From contig JAUXWS010000034.1 in the NCBI GenBank assembly GCA_030685015.1, positions 1-41,529 of the forward strand: DNA of 41,529 nucleotides, read 5' to 3'. The stretch's first letter is position 1; each line of letters starts with the position of its first letter. This DNA is from a bacterium (GTDB lineage Bacteria; CAIWAD01). The position numbers and the translations under genes are program-made. This document shows positions 39,892 to 41,529 of this stretch, piece by piece. The notes beneath the pieces were generated by a model, which did not search any database, was not told the origin of the DNA, and worked only from the letters and a program-made list of their open reading frames with translations.

Positions 39892-41529
39892 ATGGAGGTG
39901 GAGTCCCACTTGTCTCGTCACGCGCTGCCGGCCGTCATAGAAGTGGACGCGGCAGCCTGCGTCAATTGTCACGCCTGCATCCAGGCCTGTCCAGCCAAAC
40001 ACTGCAACGACGTTTCGGGCGAGAAAGTGAGGATCCATGCCGACCGCTGCCTGGGCTGCGGGGCCTGCGTCAAGGCCTGCCAGCACAAGGCCCGCAAGCT
40101 GGTCGACGACACGCCGGCCTTTTTCCGGGATCTGGCCGCCTGCGTGCCCATGGTGGCGGTGGTGGCGCCCGCCGTGGCCGCCGTCTTCCCGCAGCGCTGG
40201 CTGAACTTCAACGGCTGGATGAAGCATCTGGGCGTGGACGCCGTGTTCGACGTCTCCTTCGGTGCCGAGTTGACCGTCAAGACCTACCTGGACCACGTGG
40301 AGAGGAACAATCCGAAGGCCGTGATCGCCCAGCCTTGCCCCGCCATCGTCAGCTACATCGAGATCTACCGGCCGGAACTGCTGCCCTATCTGGCCCCGGC
40401 GGACAGCCCCATGCTGCACACGGCCCGCATGATCCGCCAGTTCTACCAGCAGTACCGCAGCCATCGCATCGCCGTGATCAGTCCCTGCGCCGCCAAGAAG
40501 CGGGAGTTCATGGACACGGGGGTGGTGGACTACAACGTCACCTTCAACCAGCTCATCGAGGAGCTGGAATCACGCCGGCAGCGCATGGACAGTTTCCCCG
40601 AGGTGGACTACGACAATCCCCCCGCCGAGCGTGCCGTGCTCTTCTCCACACCGGGCGGCCTGCTCAAGACGGCGGAGCGTTGGAACCCGCGCATCGGCGA
40701 TCTGACGCGCAAGATCGAAGGCCCGCATTGCGTCTACCATTACCTGGACAACCTTCCGCGCGCCATCGCCCAGGGCCACGCGCCACTGCTGGTGGACTGC
40801 CTCAACTGCGAACTGGGCTGCAACGGCGGCGCCGGCACGCCCAACCAGGGCGCCAGCCAGGACGAGATCGAGCACATGGTGGCCCAACGCTCCGAGTTGA
40901 TGCGTCGCCGGCACGCGACGGAGATCGAAGGGCAGGAATTGACGGTCCACGAGCGGGTGGTGGGCCTGGTGGACCAGTACTGGCAGCCCGGGCTCTACAA
41001 GCGCAGCTACCGGGACCGTAGCTCCAACAACACCGTGCGGCGACCCGGCCCGGCACAGGTCAAGGTCATCTACGAGGAAATGGAGAAGCACGGCAAGGAA
41101 GACATCATGGACTGCGGCGCCTGCGGCTACGGGCGCTGCGAGGAGATGGCGGTGGCCATCCACAACGGGCTGAACCGCCCGGACAACTGCCATCTCTTCA
41201 AACAGCGGCGCATCGAGCAGCTTCTGCAGAACGCCAAGGAGATGGAGCGCATCACCGCAGCGGCCACCCAGCTCAGCGTCGCGGTGGAGCAGATGCACAG
41301 CTCCATCGACGAGATTGCCCGCAACGCCACGGAAGCCACCGGCCAATCCCAGCAGAGCATCGTGCAGGCGCGGCTGGCCGGGGAGGCGATGGCCACGCTC
41401 AAGCAGTCGGGCAACGCCATCGGCGGCCTGGCTAGCACCATTTCCGGCATCGCTGCCCAGACGAGATTGCTCGCGCTCAACGCCACCATCGAGGCGGCCC
41501 GGGCGGGCGACCTGGGGCGCGGCTTTTCT
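39892..41529 (+). CDS. [FeFe]-hydrogenase-type H-cluster domain fused to a methyl-accepting chemotaxis signalling domain, 3' end cut
   Basis: The frame is open for 546 codons to the window end, with no stop. GGAGGAG precedes the ATG. Two [4Fe-4S] ferredoxin motifs come first (Cys23, 26, 29, 33 and Cys53, 56, 59, 63). The [FeFe]-hydrogenase large-subunit domain follows: Cys149 in QPCPAIVSYIE, Cys199 in ISPCAAKK, and Cys306/Cys310 in LNCELGCNGGAGTP, i.e. all four H-cluster ligands. The extra proton-transfer Cys of TSCCP is replaced by Pro, as in sensory rather than catalytic enzymes. An FeS domain (Cys408, 411, 416, 433) is next, then an MCP coiled coil with IAAQTRLLALNATIEAARAG at the receptor tip. 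No membrane segment or periplasmic domain, so a soluble receptor. Likely senses H2 or redox state and signals to CheA. Confidence 0.9.
   Translation, partial: MEVESHLSRHALPAVIEVDAAACVNCHACIQACPAKHCNDVSGEKVRIHADRCLGCGACVKACQHKARKLVDDTPAFFRDLAACVPMVAVVAPAVAAVFPQRWLNFNGWMKHLGVDAVFDVSFGAELTVKTYLDHVERNNPKAVIAQPCPAIVSYIEIYRPELLPYLAPADSPMLHTARMIRQFYQQYRSHRIAVISPCAAKKREFMDTGVVDYNVTFNQLIEELESRRQRMDSFPEVDYDNPPAERAVLFSTPGGLLKTAERWNPRIGDLTRKIEGPHCVYHYLDNLPRAIAQGHAPLLVDCLNCELGCNGGAGTPNQGASQDEIEHMVAQRSELMRRRHATEIEGQELTVHERVVGLVDQYWQPGLYKRSYRDRSSNNTVRRPGPAQVKVIYEEMEKHGKEDIMDCGACGYGRCEEMAVAIHNGLNRPDNCHLFKQRRIEQLLQNAKEMERITAAATQLSVAVEQMHSSIDEIARNATEATGQSQQSIVQARLAGEAMATLKQSGNAIGGLASTISGIAAQTRLLALNATIEAARAGDLGRGFS

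Overview
The window looks like chromosomal DNA of a GC-rich, Gram-negative, flagellated bacterium of the FCB (Fibrobacterota-Chlorobiota-Bacteroidota) superphylum, more likely one of its candidate phyla than Bacteroidota proper. Three facts point there. Large exported proteins carry PNPFNP-type C-terminal domains of the FlgD-Ig/Por-secretion kind. An OmpA-family protein has the TPR, PD40, carboxypeptidase-regulatory-like and OmpA domain order of the type IX secretion (T9SS) protein PorE. Flagellar glycosylation and possible sigma-54 promoters sit alongside them. I cannot name a species.

Layout. Positions 1-5735 (minus strand) hold two tandem exported beta-helix genes, the left one cut by the window edge. 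Positions 5736-8102 are mostly non-coding and contain one IS630-type element (6426-7525) with good terminal repeats but a frameshifted transposase. Positions 8103-24421 (plus) form one tightly coupled operon, with most junctions being 4-base ATGA/GTGA overlaps. It encodes a sugar formyltransferase, a CMP-nonulosonate synthetase, a nonulosonate synthase, a hydrolysing UDP-GlcNAc-type 2-epimerase, a PtmE-like nucleotidyltransferase, a LegC-type aminotransferase, a triple-domain glycosyltransferase, two GT9 transferases, a Maf/DUF115 protein, a CgeB-like transferase and a small Maf N-domain protein. This is a legionaminic-acid-type pathway plus the transferases to attach the sugar, most plausibly to flagellin. 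Two small genes at 24507-25483 follow, the second resembling a FliT/FlgN-type chaperone.

Positions 25677-28202 hold a third beta-helix gene, a paralogue of the truncated gene at the left edge and in inverted orientation to it. The 543 bp after it carry a pair of identical 25-bp palindromes and an intrinsic terminator placed just ahead of the next gene. Positions 28746-32519 encode a long TPR protein, a thioredoxin and an exported TlpA-like thioredoxin, closed by a perfect 28-bp bidirectional terminator. A YbjN-like gene (minus) and a PorE-like OmpA gene (plus) diverge from about 33.1 kb. A 1398-residue exported protein with cohesin-like and dockerin-like segments and a sorting tail follows, behind a strong candidate sigma-54 promoter and a structured leader. 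The right edge holds the start of a fusion of an [FeFe]-hydrogenase-type H-cluster domain with a chemotaxis-receptor signalling domain.

Taken together, the window is about the cell surface and motility: making and attaching an acidic sugar, exporting large surface proteins with cleavable-looking tails, and sensing. The most interesting features are the hydrogenase-chemoreceptor fusion, the formyltransferase that may stand in for the missing LegH, the reuse of a Maf-type N-domain in three operon proteins, the shared dyad upstream of two sigma-54 candidates, and the PorE-like protein beside cohesin/dockerin-containing cargo. No gene for LegB, LegH, flagellin or core T9SS parts (PorK-N, Sov/SprA, PorU) is visible here.
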